This document shows positions 45,100 through 52,805 of a stretch of DNA of 64,000 nt, piece by piece. The first letter of the stretch is position 1. Each line of letters starts with the position of its first letter. A model generated the notes under the pieces. The model was not told where the DNA came from, ran no database searches, and saw only the letters and a list, made by a program, of their open reading frames with translations. The translations under genes were made by a program, and so were the position numbers. The stretch covers positions 124,001-188,000 of the forward strand of contig CAKRTS010000001.1 of NCBI GenBank assembly GCA_934402315.1. Direction: 5' to 3'. This DNA comes from an uncultured Acetatifactor sp. (GTDB lineage Bacteria > Bacillota > Clostridia > Lachnospirales > Lachnospiraceae).

Positions 45100-45630
45100 T
45101 TAACGGCTCAACGGCATCTCGAAAGAACCACCGTTGAAAATATCCTGAAAATCGCCTGAAATATCGACACTTGCAGGTGTCACAATGAAAATGTAATGAG
45201 ATATTTTCTGAAGGTTTCCCGATATTGCAAAGCAGGAGCCACTGGTAAAGTCGATGATTCTCTGCGCAATATCAACATCCAGACCGTCCAGATTCAATAC
45301 GACGGTTCTGTTGGCGAGCAGGGTCTCCGTGATCTCCCTTGCATCCTCGACAGAGGTAGGCTTGATTACGCACACCTCCATTCCCGCGCTGGCGGCATTC
45401 CGTCTTGCAGGCGGCTGCTTGATGGGGGTAATCTTATTGACCGGAGCAGGCTTTCTGCCAGCTCGCAGATCCTCCTCGTCCTCTTCCCTGTTTTTCTGCA
45501 CCGGCTGCTTTTTGCGGGGCGCCGGTTCTATCTCTTCCTCATCTCCATCCAGATAATCCTCATCCAGATATTCATCATCCTCTTCACCGTTCAGCTTCAT
45601 GAAATTAACCAGCTTGTCAACTACGCTCAT
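45100..45630 (-). CDS. sepF: Cell division protein SepF
   Basis: SepF bundles FtsZ filaments and ties them to the membrane. The N-terminal membrane-binding helix (MSVVDKLVNFMKLN), an acidic and basic low-complexity linker (about 17-85) and the C-terminal SepF domain (VCVIKPTSVEDAREITETLL, DIAQRIIDFTSGSCFAISG) are all present. I chose ATG 45630, giving 176 residues; the longer frame overlaps the neighbouring gene. It follows the YggS-type gene, the conserved ylmE-ylmF pairing. Confidence 0.95.
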   Translation of the reverse strand: MSVVDKLVNFMKLNGEEDDEYLDEDYLDGDEEEIEPAPRKKQPVQKNREEDEEDLRAGRKPAPVNKITPIKQPPARRNAASAGMEVCVIKPTSVEDAREITETLLANRTVVLNLDGLDVDIAQRIIDFTSGSCFAISGNLQKISHYIFIVTPASVDISGDFQDIFNGGSFEMPLSR

Positions 45631-45686
45631 ATCCTTATTACCATGCCTTTCCTGTAGCCTGTCTAAACCTAAAGGGACTGTTCCGT

Positions 45687-46394
45687 CTAATGATACACTC
45701 GCTCTCCGAAAATTCCTGTTCCAACTCTCACACAGGTAGCACCCTCTTCGACTGCCACACAATAGTCGCCGGTCATTCCCATGGACAGAACATTCATATA
45801 GACATTATCAATGTTTTTGGTTTCTATGTCAACAGACAAATGTTTCAATTTCCTAAAATAGTCCCGGTTATCCTCCGCATTTTCCACATAAGGCGCGATT
45901 GTCATCAGTCCCTCGATCCGGATTCCCGGAAGCTTCGAGATGGCTTCGACCAGTGCCGTCGTCTCCTCTGTCTTCGTACCGAACTTGCTGCTTTCCTCCG
46001 CGACGTTTACCTCGACCAGTATTCTGACAGTAACATTTTTCTTTACCGCCTCCCTGCTGATCTCCTCCGCCAGCTTCAGGGAATCGACGCTGTGTATCAT
46101 CCAGACCCTTCCGACAATGTATTTTACCTTATTCCTTTGCAGATGGCCGATCATATGCCAGCGGATGTCAGACGGCATCTGGGGAATCTTGTCCATGAGC
46201 TCCTGAACCTTGTTCTCGCCAAAGTCCCTCGCTCCGGCATCATATGCCTCCCTCAGCAGCTCAAGCGGCTTGGTCTTGCTCACCGCGATCAATGTCACCT
46301 CGTCACGGCTTCTGCCAGCACGCATACATGCCCCGGCAATATTCTTTTCCACTTCTTCCATATTTGCTTTTATCACTGTGTAGATCGCCTCCAT
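45687..46394 (-). CDS. YggS/YlmE-family PLP homeostasis protein
   Basis: These single-domain fold-III proteins bind pyridoxal phosphate and balance its supply, without a known catalytic reaction. The PLP lysine lies in LIAVSKTKPLELL, followed by FGENKVQELMDK, WHMIGHLQRNKV and MGMTGDYCVAVEEGATCVRVGTGIFG. From ATG 46394 the length is 235 residues, as expected. No clear ribosome site precedes it. It stands between the HlyD-like gene and sepF. Confidence 0.94.
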   Translation of the reverse strand: MEAIYTVIKANMEEVEKNIAGACMRAGRSRDEVTLIAVSKTKPLELLREAYDAGARDFGENKVQELMDKIPQMPSDIRWHMIGHLQRNKVKYIVGRVWMIHSVDSLKLAEEISREAVKKNVTVRILVEVNVAEESSKFGTKTEETTALVEAISKLPGIRIEGLMTIAPYVENAEDNRDYFRKLKHLSVDIETKNIDNVYMNVLSMGMTGDYCVAVEEGATCVRVGTGIFGERVYH

Positions 46395-46404
46395 ACTTTG
46401 TCCG

Positions 46405-47805
46405 TCACTGGTTGATAAACTGATCGTCGCTGACGGTGTCTGCATTCAGCACGATATAGTCATATACATTCAGACCGTATTTCGTATTCGACTTGACGAT
46501 GGCATACTCGTCATTCTGATACAGGATATTAATCTGCTTGAAATCCGCGTAGCCCTTGTTCATATTGTATACTCCGATCAGCGTTGCGCGCTTGCTGACC
46601 GTGTAGGTCTCCTGTCCGTCCTGCTTATAGAGAATATCGCCGGCGTTCAGGATAGAGCTGTCAACATAATACTCCTTGGACTCACTGTCGAAGTTATAAA
46701 CCTCGATCTCAAGGGACTCACTGGAAATGTCCCCATTCTCCAGATAGCTCTGCCGCAGCACACTGTCGCCGCCGTTATTTCCGCCCGGTGCCACAAAGGC
46801 TTCCGGGATCAGGAAAAATTCCTTCTGCACAATCGCGGAATTCGGTATCTTAAGCCCCTTTTCATCCTCGAGGATCAGCTCCACATCCAGAAACCGGTCG
46901 CCGACAAACGTAATCATCGAATTTGTAAACGAGAGCTGCAGATAGGTATTTCCGTCCGCGTTGGAAAGCAGCTTCGCCTCTCCCCACGACTCATACTGAT
47001 TCTTGAGGAACTTTACCTTGACAAAGCCTTCCTCCTGCAGCTTTGCGCCCCTGACCGCCTCGATCGGAATGACCAGTGACCAGTTCTCGCTGGTCGAGAG
47101 CTTGTACACCGGATCCTCCAGCGCCATCAGCGTATTGCTCAGCATCTGCTTCTTCTCATAAGTCTTTGCCTCGTCCTCAAAGACAGCCGCCGTCACATCC
47201 TGCGGCTGGAGGCTCTCGTACCCGTCGACCCAGTAAGAGACAATCCCCGTCATCGGTGCATAGGCATAATTGACAGCATTTCCGTTGGCGCCAACGCTTC
47301 CTATGCTTTGCAGCATATTGGTATTGGCAAGCTTTAAAACCGTATTTTTCAGGGAATATTTTATGTCGTAGGTATTGCTGTAATAGCTGCTGTCAAAGCC
47401 GTGGACAAAGTCAATGATCTCGCTGCGGAATTCGGAAAGTTCCCGGTTGCTCAGCGTATTCTCCCCCATGCCGAGCTCCTCCAGCTCCTGGCTCAGCTTC
47501 CCCGTCTCATCGACAATGTAGACCAGTGCATTCGCAGCGACACGCTCGCCCTCTCTCGCACAATAATCAATATATCCGGCTGCCTGGTTATATATGACTG
47601 TCTCGTCCCTGATAATGACTCCGCGGTAGATATTATTTGTCGCAAGCGAGCCTTCCTTCACCTCGTAGCGGACGATACGGCTTGTCTGGAAATACATGAT
47701 GACGCAGACAACGACATAGATAAAGATAACGCCGAAAATAATCATACCGATATTCAGGTTTAAAGGCTTTCTGTATTTCCTTATCTTCGTGCTCTTTTTT
47801 GCCAT
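46405..47805 (-). CDS. HlyD-like membrane protein of the division cluster
   Basis: A 466-residue protein with a basic cytoplasmic N-terminus, one span (about 19-41) and a large outer domain resembling HlyD/RND-type adaptor proteins (EGSLATNNIYRGVIIRDETVIYNQAAGYIDYCAREGERV is a biotinyl-lipoyl-like hairpin). Such a gene is commonly found beside yggS and sepF in Lachnospiraceae and may take part in division or envelope assembly; this is inference. There is no exporter gene beside it, so a role as an efflux adaptor is doubtful. Confidence 0.75.
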   Translation of the reverse strand: MAKKSTKIRKYRKPLNLNIGMIIFGVIFIYVVVCVIMYFQTSRIVRYEVKEGSLATNNIYRGVIIRDETVIYNQAAGYIDYCAREGERVAANALVYIVDETGKLSQELEELGMGENTLSNRELSEFRSEIIDFVHGFDSSYYSNTYDIKYSLKNTVLKLANTNMLQSIGSVGANGNAVNYAYAPMTGIVSYWVDGYESLQPQDVTAAVFEDEAKTYEKKQMLSNTLMALEDPVYKLSTSENWSLVIPIEAVRGAKLQEEGFVKVKFLKNQYESWGEAKLLSNADGNTYLQLSFTNSMITFVGDRFLDVELILEDEKGLKIPNSAIVQKEFFLIPEAFVAPGGNNGGDSVLRQSYLENGDISSESLEIEVYNFDSESKEYYVDSSILNAGDILYKQDGQETYTVSKRATLIGVYNMNKGYADFKQINILYQNDEYAIVKSNTKYGLNVYDYIVLNADTVSDDQFINQ

Positions 47806-47824
47806 TCACTATCCGCCTCTACAG

Positions 47825-47852
47825 AAAAGCCCCGGAATCTACCGAGGCTTTT
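47825..47852 (-). terminator. Terminator after the small P-loop gene
   Basis: AAAAGCCCCGG (47825-47835) pairs with CCGAGGCTTTT (47842-47852), one G-T pair, with T-runs on both strands. It separates the P-loop gene from the HlyD-like gene. Confidence 0.7.
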
Positions 47853-47895
47853 GTCACTGTCTTTCCGATAAAATATTTTCTGAAATATTTCTCCG

Positions 47896-48315
47896 TTACA
47901 GGGAAACGATAATCTTTTCCTTCAACCCTGCCGGAAGTTCGGATTCATCCATTGAAACGCTTAAAACAAAGTCAACATCAAACTGACTGCTGAGCTTTTC
48001 CAGCTTTTCGACTGTCGCCGTGATGTCCTGTCCCTCCAGGCAGGCGATCTTTAAAAAGCTGTCGAAATACATCTGCTGCAGGTCGTGATCCTGAGAGATG
48101 ACGCCGCAGACAAAGCCGATGAACTCACTGCTGTTTTCAAACTGGAACTGGGAGACATCAATGAGACGTACCTTGTTGTTCAACTCGTACATGTGCTTGG
48201 TGCTCTTGTCGAGATAAACAATGTTGCCCGGGATCTGCTTGATCTCGCCGTTTACCTTATCCAGTAACTGCTTTGTCTTGCCCTTGCCCTTGTTGCCTAC
48301 GATCAACTGAACCAT
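47896..48315 (-). CDS. Small P-loop protein, unknown function
   Basis: This 139-residue cytoplasmic protein begins with a Walker A-like loop, LIVGNKGKGKTKQLLDKVN (GxxxxGKT), and a possible Walker B-like strand FVLSVSMDES near the C-terminus. Similar short proteins are sometimes annotated as twitching-motility or ATP-binding proteins, but no pilus genes are near. I do not assign a function. It is followed by a terminator and is transcribed alone or with an unknown upstream promoter. Confidence 0.7.
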   Translation of the reverse strand: MVQLIVGNKGKGKTKQLLDKVNGEIKQIPGNIVYLDKSTKHMYELNNKVRLIDVSQFQFENSSEFIGFVCGVISQDHDLQQMYFDSFLKIACLEGQDITATVEKLEKLSSQFDVDFVLSVSMDESELPAGLKEKIIVSL

Positions 48316-48397
48316 TGGAAACCCTCCTATAGTAACATTTATAGTATTACCTTCCTCTTAAGTATCATTATAAGGGATGCACCCTCAAAACACAACC

Positions 48398-49393
48398 CTA
48401 ATTCTGAATCTCCTCAAGCAGATCCGTCATGCCGGTATAGAGCTCATCCGTGGACGGAACACCCATGACAACGGCAATATAGGGCGAGCCACCCACATCT
48501 CTGGCAAGCAGCATCAGACAGTGTCCGGCAGCGCTTGTCGTGCCGGTCTTCCCGCCGATGACCGTGACGTTCGGGGGTGCCGTATAGCTGTAATCCGCAC
48601 GCAGAAACAGGTTTGTCGTAGACTTGTCGAACTGCTTCTCCTTGCCGTCCTTATCATAATAGACCGTCTGATAGCCCGTCATCTGGATAATCTCGCTGAA
48701 GGTCTCATATTTGATCGCCTGATTGAAGATCAAATACAGGTCGTAGGCCGTCGTATAGTGGTTGGCATCCGTAAGTCCATGTGGATTTGCAAAATGCGTG
48801 TTCGTCGCCCCGAGAAGCTTTGCCTCCTCGTTCATCATCTCTATAAAGCGGTCCACAGATCCCCCGACCCCTTCCGCAATCATCATTGCGACATCGTTCG
48901 CGGAATACAGCAGCAATATCCTCAGCGCCTGATCCATCGTCATGGTGTCACCCACCTTCAGACCGCAGAGCTGCGCTCCCGACTCAGTGATGTTTACGGC
49001 AGAGCCCGCCGTCAGCACCTGATTCAGGCTTCCGTATTTGAGCGCGACAAGAGCCGTCATGACCTTTGTCAGGCTTGCCGGATTCAGGGTCTCATGCGCA
49101 TTCTTGGAGTAAATTACTCCGTTATCACTTATGGAAAAAAGTACAGCCGCCGTCGCCTTTGACAGATCGGCATCCGTTCCCTCCGAGACATCCCCCGTGA
49201 CAACACAAAGGTCAGAGGCGAAGGGCACTGCCGTTCCCATATTCTGTCCGTACACAACATTAAAGCTGCTGGTGTCCGAGTTTGCGCTGTATGGCATGTC
49301 ATAGCTCAGACTTCCGCAGCCGCTCAAGGAAACGGTCATCGCGGTCAGCAGGCAGAGCGCAGCTGCAATTCGTTTTCTATTTGTACATTTCAC
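48398..49393 (-). CDS. D-alanyl-D-alanine carboxypeptidase lipoprotein
   Basis: A low-molecular-weight penicillin-binding protein that trims peptidoglycan stem peptides. It has a lipoprotein signal (VSLSGC, C26), the active-site S107-L-T-K110, the S164-A-N166 motif and K282-T-G284. At 331 residues it lacks the extra C-terminal domain of many PBP5-type enzymes. Its start overlaps the mgsA stop by 17 bases. It closes the mre-min-rodA-mgsA operon. Confidence 0.93.
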   Translation of the reverse strand: MKCTNRKRIAAALCLLTAMTVSLSGCGSLSYDMPYSANSDTSSFNVVYGQNMGTAVPFASDLCVVTGDVSEGTDADLSKATAAVLFSISDNGVIYSKNAHETLNPASLTKVMTALVALKYGSLNQVLTAGSAVNITESGAQLCGLKVGDTMTMDQALRILLLYSANDVAMMIAEGVGGSVDRFIEMMNEEAKLLGATNTHFANPHGLTDANHYTTAYDLYLIFNQAIKYETFSEIIQMTGYQTVYYDKDGKEKQFDKSTTNLFLRADYSYTAPPNVTVIGGKTGTTSAAGHCLMLLARDVGGSPYIAVVMGVPSTDELYTGMTDLLEEIQN

Positions 49394-49772
49394 GCCACTC
49401 TAAATCTCCTCTGTCAAGGGACTTGATTAACAGTTCCGCGCTGGCAAGGTTCGTAGCCAGCGGGATATTGTGCATATCACAGAGCCTGACTACATTGTTG
49501 ACATCCGGCTCATGCATCTTCGGACTCAGCGGATCACGCAGGAAAATGACCAGATCGATCTGGTTATGTTCGATCTGTGCGCCGATCTGCTGTTCTCCCC
49601 CGAGATGACCTGCCAGATACTTATGTATATTCAGATTCGTGACTTCCTCAATCAGCCGGCCGGTCGTGCCGGTTGCATAAAGCTCGTTCTTGCTTAAAAT
49701 CCCCCTGTAAGCGATACAGAAATTCTGCATCAGCTTCTTCTTTGAATCGTGCGCTATCAAGGCAATATTCAT
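49377..49772 (-). CDS. mgsA: Methylglyoxal synthase
   Basis: MgsA converts dihydroxyacetone phosphate to methylglyoxal, a bypass of lower glycolysis. The 131-residue protein shows [30 protein letters not shown] and the catalytic aspartate in [10 protein letters not shown]. Its place between rodA and a carboxypeptidase gene is a linkage to wall genes rather than to sugar metabolism. Confidence 0.96.
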   Translation of the reverse strand: MNIALIAHDSKKKLMQNFCIAYRGILSKNELYATGTTGRLIEEVTNLNIHKYLAGHLGGEQQIGAQIEHNQIDLVIFLRDPLSPKMHEPDVNNVVRLCDMHNIPLATNLASAELLIKSLDRGDLEWREMYK

Positions 49773-49789
49773 GACTGATACCCCTCTCT

Positions 49790-50905
49790 CTATTTTGTTT
49801 TTTTAGCTTGAAGCCTGACATTCAGTACAAACCCCATCCCCATAAACAGACTCATCAATGACGTGAGTCCATAGCTTACAAACGGAAGCGGAAGTCCGGT
49901 GTTCGGGAGGATGAAGGTTGTTACCCCGATGTTGATAAAGCTCTGGATGGCAATCAGACCTCCGACACCTGTCGCTATGATTGTTCCCGCAATGTCTTTG
50001 GAACGCCTCGCCACAGAGATGCACTCCAGCGAAATGCCAAACATCAGGACAATCACGAGGACACTCCCCTTAAAACCAAACTCCTCTCCGATTACGGCAA
50101 AAATGAAATCTGTCTGCGCCTCCGAAATAAAGTTACCGTTTTTGACAGATGTGATTTCATTATTTTTATAGCCTTTTCCGTCCAGCTGCCCCGACGCAAT
50201 CGCCGTGACCGAATTCAGCTGCTGATAAGCCAGCGTATCCTTATATTCATCAGGATTTACGAATGCCATGATCCGGTTGAGCTGGAAGCCCTCCAGAAAT
50301 TTAACATCACTGTTCGGCTTTAGCATAAGGGAAACCATCAGCGCGACCGCCGGAACCGCGACGGCAAGGACACCGACGACGACCTTCCAGCTGATCCCCC
50401 CGGCAAACATAATCACGCAGAAAATCGCAATGACAACAATGCTGGTGGAGAGATCCGGCTGCTTATAGATCAGATACCACGGAACCGCAACAAGCACGAT
50501 ACAGCTGCCTATGATTCTGACCGTATTCAGCTTCTCCTTATATTTCATAATAAACTGTGCAAAGAATAAAATCAACAAAATTTTAGCAGTTTCTGACGGC
50601 TGGAAACGCAGTCCGCCGATCTCCAGCCAGCGCTGCGCTCCGCCGCCGTCATCACCAAAAAGCTTTACTGCCAGAAGGAGTAAAAGATTCAGCGCGTACA
50701 TGATCCAGTTCAGCTTCAATATCCAGTTGTAATTAAAAAACGAAATAATTATCATCAGCACCGAACCCGCCACAACACCCGCAAGCTGTCTGGACTGCAG
50801 GGAAGGCTCGGCGCTCCCGATCGCCATTACGCCGACGGTCGCCAGCGCTATCACCATGAATACCAGTTTGAAATCATAATCACGCAATCTGAATTTTGTA
50901 AACAT
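49790..50905 (-). CDS. rodA: Rod-shape SEDS glycosyltransferase RodA
   Basis: RodA polymerises lipid II glycan strands with PBP2 in the elongation complex. The 371-residue protein has about ten spans and the SEDS signatures [27 protein letters not shown] and [16 protein letters not shown]. Position with mreBCD, PBP2 and minCDE supports RodA rather than FtsW. Confidence 0.94.
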   Translation of the reverse strand: MFTKFRLRDYDFKLVFMVIALATVGVMAIGSAEPSLQSRQLAGVVAGSVLMIIISFFNYNWILKLNWIMYALNLLLLLAVKLFGDDGGGAQRWLEIGGLRFQPSETAKILLILFFAQFIMKYKEKLNTVRIIGSCIVLVAVPWYLIYKQPDLSTSIVVIAIFCVIMFAGGISWKVVVGVLAVAVPAVALMVSLMLKPNSDVKFLEGFQLNRIMAFVNPDEYKDTLAYQQLNSVTAIASGQLDGKGYKNNEITSVKNGNFISEAQTDFIFAVIGEEFGFKGSVLVIVLMFGISLECISVARRSKDIAGTIIATGVGGLIAIQSFINIGVTTFILPNTGLPLPFVSYGLTSLMSLFMGMGFVLNVRLQAKKTK

Positions 50906-50957
50906 ATTTCCCTACGCCTTTTGCAACAAAACGATTCCGAAGCTGCCGGATGAACGC

Positions 50958-51230
50958 TTACAAAAGCTTCGTCCCCTGCATGTCCACGATCGGGATGTTG
51001 GCACAGAGACTGGGCTTTGCCGACCTGCCGATCTTGTTTCCCTTCGTGTTGATCTGTATCTCCATATTCTCGGAATCTATCTTCATGTACTTGGATATCA
51101 CCTTCGCAATATCCGTTTTAATCAGCTCCATCATCTCCGGCGAGCAGTTCACCCTGTCGGAGATCAACAGGATTTTCAATCTGTCCTTGGCTACCTGGCA
51201 GGAGCTCTTTCTGCGAAAAAAATGTCTCAT
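50958..51230 (-). CDS. minE: Cell division topological factor MinE
   Basis: MinE releases MinD from the membrane and keeps MinCD at the poles. The 90-residue protein has the basic N-terminal region, the MinD-binding segment AKDRLKILLISDRVNCSPEMM, and the dimer domain. It follows minD by 11 bases. MinE with MinD indicates an oscillating Min system, as in some clostridia. Confidence 0.94.
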   Translation of the reverse strand: MRHFFRRKSSCQVAKDRLKILLISDRVNCSPEMMELIKTDIAKVISKYMKIDSENMEIQINTKGNKIGRSAKPSLCANIPIVDMQGTKLL

Positions 51231-51241
51231 AATGCTCCTCC

Positions 51242-52063
51242 CTATATTTTGTGAAAAATACCTGTCACCCTAGTCCAGAATGAAATTCCCTTTTCAAAAT
51301 TGAGGAAAGGCACTTCCTTTCCCTCGACCCTCTGTACCACGTTTGCATAAGCCTGTCCGGCAGGACTTGCCCCGCCGACCAGCGGCTCTCCCTGATTGGT
51401 CGCAATGACGACATTCTCGTCATCGGGAATGATACCGATCAGCGGAATCGCCAGAATATCCACGACATCCTGTGCGGACATCATGTCACCCCTCCGCACC
51501 ATATCCATGCGCAGCCTGTTGATGATGAGATCCATCTGCTTGAAACCGTTCGCCTCGAGCAGTCCGATGATGCGGTCGGCATCGCGGATTGCGGACACCT
51601 CCGGGGTTGTCACGACCAGTGCCCTGTCCGCCCCGGCGATCGCGTTCTGGAAGCCCTGCTCAATGCCTGCCGGGCAGTCCAGAATGATGTAGTCAAACTG
51701 CTCCTTCAGATGCTCGATCACCTTCACCATCTGCCCCGGCGTCACCGCCGACTTGTCCCTTGTCTGTGCCGACGGCATCAGATACAGTCCCGGATGCCGT
51801 TTGTCACGGATCAGCGCCTGCTTGACGCGGCAGTTTCCCTCGACGACATCCACCAGATTATAGACGATCCTGTTCTCCAGTCCCATCACAACGTCCAGAT
51901 TGCGCAGTCCGATATCCGTGTCGATCAGGCATACCTTTTTCCCGAGCTTTGCAAGACCTGTTCCTACGTTTGCAGATGTGGTGGTCTTACCCACACCGCC
52001 TTTACCTGAAGTGACGACAATGACTTCGGAGCCCTTCTGCTCCTGGGAAAATTGATTTTCCAT
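51242..52063 (-). CDS. minD: Septum site-determining ATPase MinD
   Basis: MinD binds the membrane when ATP-loaded and carries MinC. The deviant Walker A GKGGVGKTT lies at residues 20-28, with DTDIGLRNLDVVMGLE and DYIILDCPAGIE following, and a C-terminal amphipathic helix near FWTRVTGIFHKI. I chose ATG 52063 (273 residues) behind GGAGG; the frame to 52156 adds basic residues that look untranslated. Confidence 0.96.
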   Translation of the reverse strand: MENQFSQEQKGSEVIVVTSGKGGVGKTTTSANVGTGLAKLGKKVCLIDTDIGLRNLDVVMGLENRIVYNLVDVVEGNCRVKQALIRDKRHPGLYLMPSAQTRDKSAVTPGQMVKVIEHLKEQFDYIILDCPAGIEQGFQNAIAGADRALVVTTPEVSAIRDADRIIGLLEANGFKQMDLIINRLRMDMVRRGDMMSAQDVVDILAIPLIGIIPDDENVVIATNQGEPLVGGASPAGQAYANVVQRVEGKEVPFLNFEKGISFWTRVTGIFHKI

Positions 52064-52118
52064 CCTATGCTTCCTCCATTTATTTTGTCGTCGCAGCCGG
52101 TTCCTTCCGCCAGTCAGC

Positions 52119-52790
52119 TCAGAAGGTCTCCGGCAAATCTTTGGTAAGCGCCTCAAACGTTATCTTATCGTTTTTTACATATGCAATTTTCGGTTGTATC
52201 TTAGGGCGTATGCCCCACTTCGACTGTTTGCCAGTCATCTTGTATTTGAAATCGCCGATTTTAATTCTTTCCGGCTCCATTTCAAGCGCTGCAACAAAGG
52301 CTCCCGGCTGTCCGTTCTCGCCGGCATAAGCCTCACCGTAGAGACCTCCCAGAACAATCACACTCTTCGCGCTGATTACAGCGCATCCGGGATAGACATC
52401 CCCGAGTATGATGATGCTGTTCTCCGTCTCAAGAACCTCCCTGTTTTTCAGGCTCCCCTTAAAGAACTGGCCGTCGTCACCGCCGGACAGCTTCTTTTCC
52501 ATATGGGCGAGAGCCTTGATAAAGTTCTTATTGGTCGCCTCATCCCGCCCGACAATACATACTACGTTGAGCGAACTGTTTTCTCTGATTGTCTCAAGTA
52601 TTCTGACTTCCTCCGACCCGGTCAGCTGTCTGTCCTCGAGGGACAGCGCCATCGTGGCATTCCCGAAGAAAGCCTTCGCCTCGGAAAATTTATAGGCGAT
52701 CTCCTCCAACAGCTTTTCAAAGGGAGCGTCCTGATCCAGATGCAGGGCGATCCCGTTCGGAAAGCTTTTAATCAGTACTAAATCTTTCAT
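52119..52790 (-). CDS. minC: Septum site-determining inhibitor MinC
   Basis: MinC blocks FtsZ assembly away from mid-cell. The 223-residue protein has an N-terminal inhibitory domain (about 1-100) and a C-terminal beta-helix with IILGDVYPGCAVISAKSVIVLGGLYG, the MinD-binding region. It lies between PBP2 and minD in the order minC-minD-minE. Confidence 0.94.
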   Translation of the reverse strand: MKDLVLIKSFPNGIALHLDQDAPFEKLLEEIAYKFSEAKAFFGNATMALSLEDRQLTGSEEVRILETIRENSSLNVVCIVGRDEATNKNFIKALAHMEKKLSGGDDGQFFKGSLKNREVLETENSIIILGDVYPGCAVISAKSVIVLGGLYGEAYAGENGQPGAFVAALEMEPERIKIGDFKYKMTGKQSKWGIRPKIQPKIAYVKNDKITFEALTKDLPETF

Positions 52791-52805
52791 CCAATCTCAC
52801 TCCGT

